Source: Coprinus comatus (Eukaryota; Basidiomycota; Agaricomycetes; Agaricales; Agaricaceae). Taken from it: a DNA stretch of 64,000 nucleotides. The notes beneath the pieces were generated by a model. The model was given only the letters and a program-made list of their open reading frames with translations, did no database searches and was not told the origin of the DNA. The DNA lies in assembly GCA_034638255.1 (NCBI GenBank), contig JAWPGT010000012.1, positions 558,001 to 622,000 on the forward strand, given 5' to 3'. This document shows, piece by piece, positions 63,222-64,000 of the stretch (position 1 is its first letter; every line of letters starts with the position of its first letter). A program made the position numbers and the translations under genes.

Positions 63222-64000
63222 CTAAACGAAGAAGAAAGCTGTCCCAATCAAGCTTATGAGACCTCCAGCTATGGTGCCGACAGAAACTTTCGAACTGTTG
63301 TTGGAATCGGAATTATTGCTTCCAGATTGACTAGTGTTGGTAATTGGATTGTCGGGGAATTCTGTAATTGTAGGTGCAGAACCCATAGTGATGGTACCAG
63401 TAGTCGTCGTGGACCTGGTTGAAGTACTAGTAATTGTAGTTGTATTCGGAGTGGTATTAGGGGTTTGTGTGTCCGTACTATAATGAGCGAAGTTATATGT
63501 CATTAGCATTCCACACACAACCTACGAAAGAGAAAGAGAAAGAAACGTACGTGTAAATAGCATAGTCAAAGCTCAAGAAAGCCTGATGATCAATTCCAGA
63601 TATTGAAATATTCATATGGTGAGGCGCATCTGTAAGGCCTGTTCTCTGATACACCAACGACTGATAGTCTCGAACACCATGCAACTCAGGATTCCCAATA
63701 TGTCTAAAGAAAGTTGGACTTCCACCATCAATCGTAAAGTTGCACTCAGTCAAAGTGATAACCCCGTCAGCGAGTTCCCAGTTATACAACGTGAAGTAAA
63801 TATAGATCGCAGTTCCTATAAGTATTTTAAAACCACAAGTTATGAATAAATATTTCTCTTTCGAATGGAAATACACGATAAATGAAAGACGCGTACCGTT
63901 GAAATTGAAGTCCACAGAGTGTAAATCGTACCTTTCAGGCCTAAAAGTCGTATAGTAGAAACGGTGAAATTGAAACTCATAACCCCCCAAAAAAATTGTA
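63222..64000 (-). pseudogene. Tandem membrane-protein paralogue D, tail lost, 5' end beyond window
   Basis: Partial. TTFRPERYDLHSVDFNFNG, CNFTIDGGSPTFFRHIGNPE and HHMNISISGIDHQAFLSFDY are closest to copy C. A Thr/Ser-rich stalk precedes the membrane segment VGTIAGGLISLIGTAFFFV, which ends at a stop (63222) exactly where copy C continues with the cytoplasmic tail. The membrane segment is also about two residues shorter. Near 63960 the conserved reading (NFTVST) and the downstream frame (TTFRPER) do not agree, which suggests another frame break. Either a tail-less variant or a decaying gene. Confidence 0.6.

Overview
The window looks like nuclear DNA of an agaricomycete (mushroom-forming basidiomycete). 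Genes are cut by many short GT-AG introns of roughly 50-60 bp and lie close together on both strands. The recognisable families fit this group: agaric-type F-box proteins, a basidiomycete-style sesquiterpene synthase, a CCCH-ankyrin-Clp ATPase, an integrase-like gene and an alpha-kinase. All exon joins were made by eye from splice sites and family motifs, so boundaries can be off by a few bases.

Positions 485-7338 form a mobile-element-like block bounded by split inverted repeats. It holds, on the minus strand, an alpha-type protein kinase with two Cys clusters and, downstream of it, a DDE integrase-like protein of a family widespread in agaricomycetes. It also carries a 15-bp minisatellite, a 58-bp duplication and a possible nested insertion (6497-7136) flanked by a 14-bp direct repeat.

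From 7.9 to 34 kb there is mostly housekeeping content: an F-box protein, mitochondrial ribosomal protein bL34m, a membrane protein with a C-terminal SH3 domain, a very large CCCH zinc finger / ankyrin / ClpB-type AAA+ protein, a glutaredoxin-like protein followed after 8 bp by a zinc-knuckle/PSP-domain protein, a second F-box protein, the mitochondrial import motor subunit Pam17, a SNF2-family ATPase divergent from it, an F-box/WD40 protein and a second membrane-SH3 protein.

From 34 to 46 kb there are two more membrane-SH3 proteins, a relic of a repeated agaric gene family, a DUF3429 mitochondrial membrane protein and a sesquiterpene synthase. From 47.6 to 56.5 kb three plus-strand genes follow one another: an Aha1-type Hsp90 co-chaperone with an unusual hydrophobic tail, a Cdc10-type septin and a P4-ATPase lipid flippase.

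The last 6.6 kb is a minus-strand tandem array of four paralogous single-pass membrane proteins. The two outer copies show decay: a C-terminal frame break in the first, and loss of the cytoplasmic tail in the fourth, which also runs off the window. No rRNA, tRNA or CRISPR array was recognised. The most unusual items are the kinase-carrying integrase element, the CCCH-ankyrin-Clp protein with its 13-fold protein repeat, the loose cluster of four membrane-SH3 genes, and the membrane-protein array.
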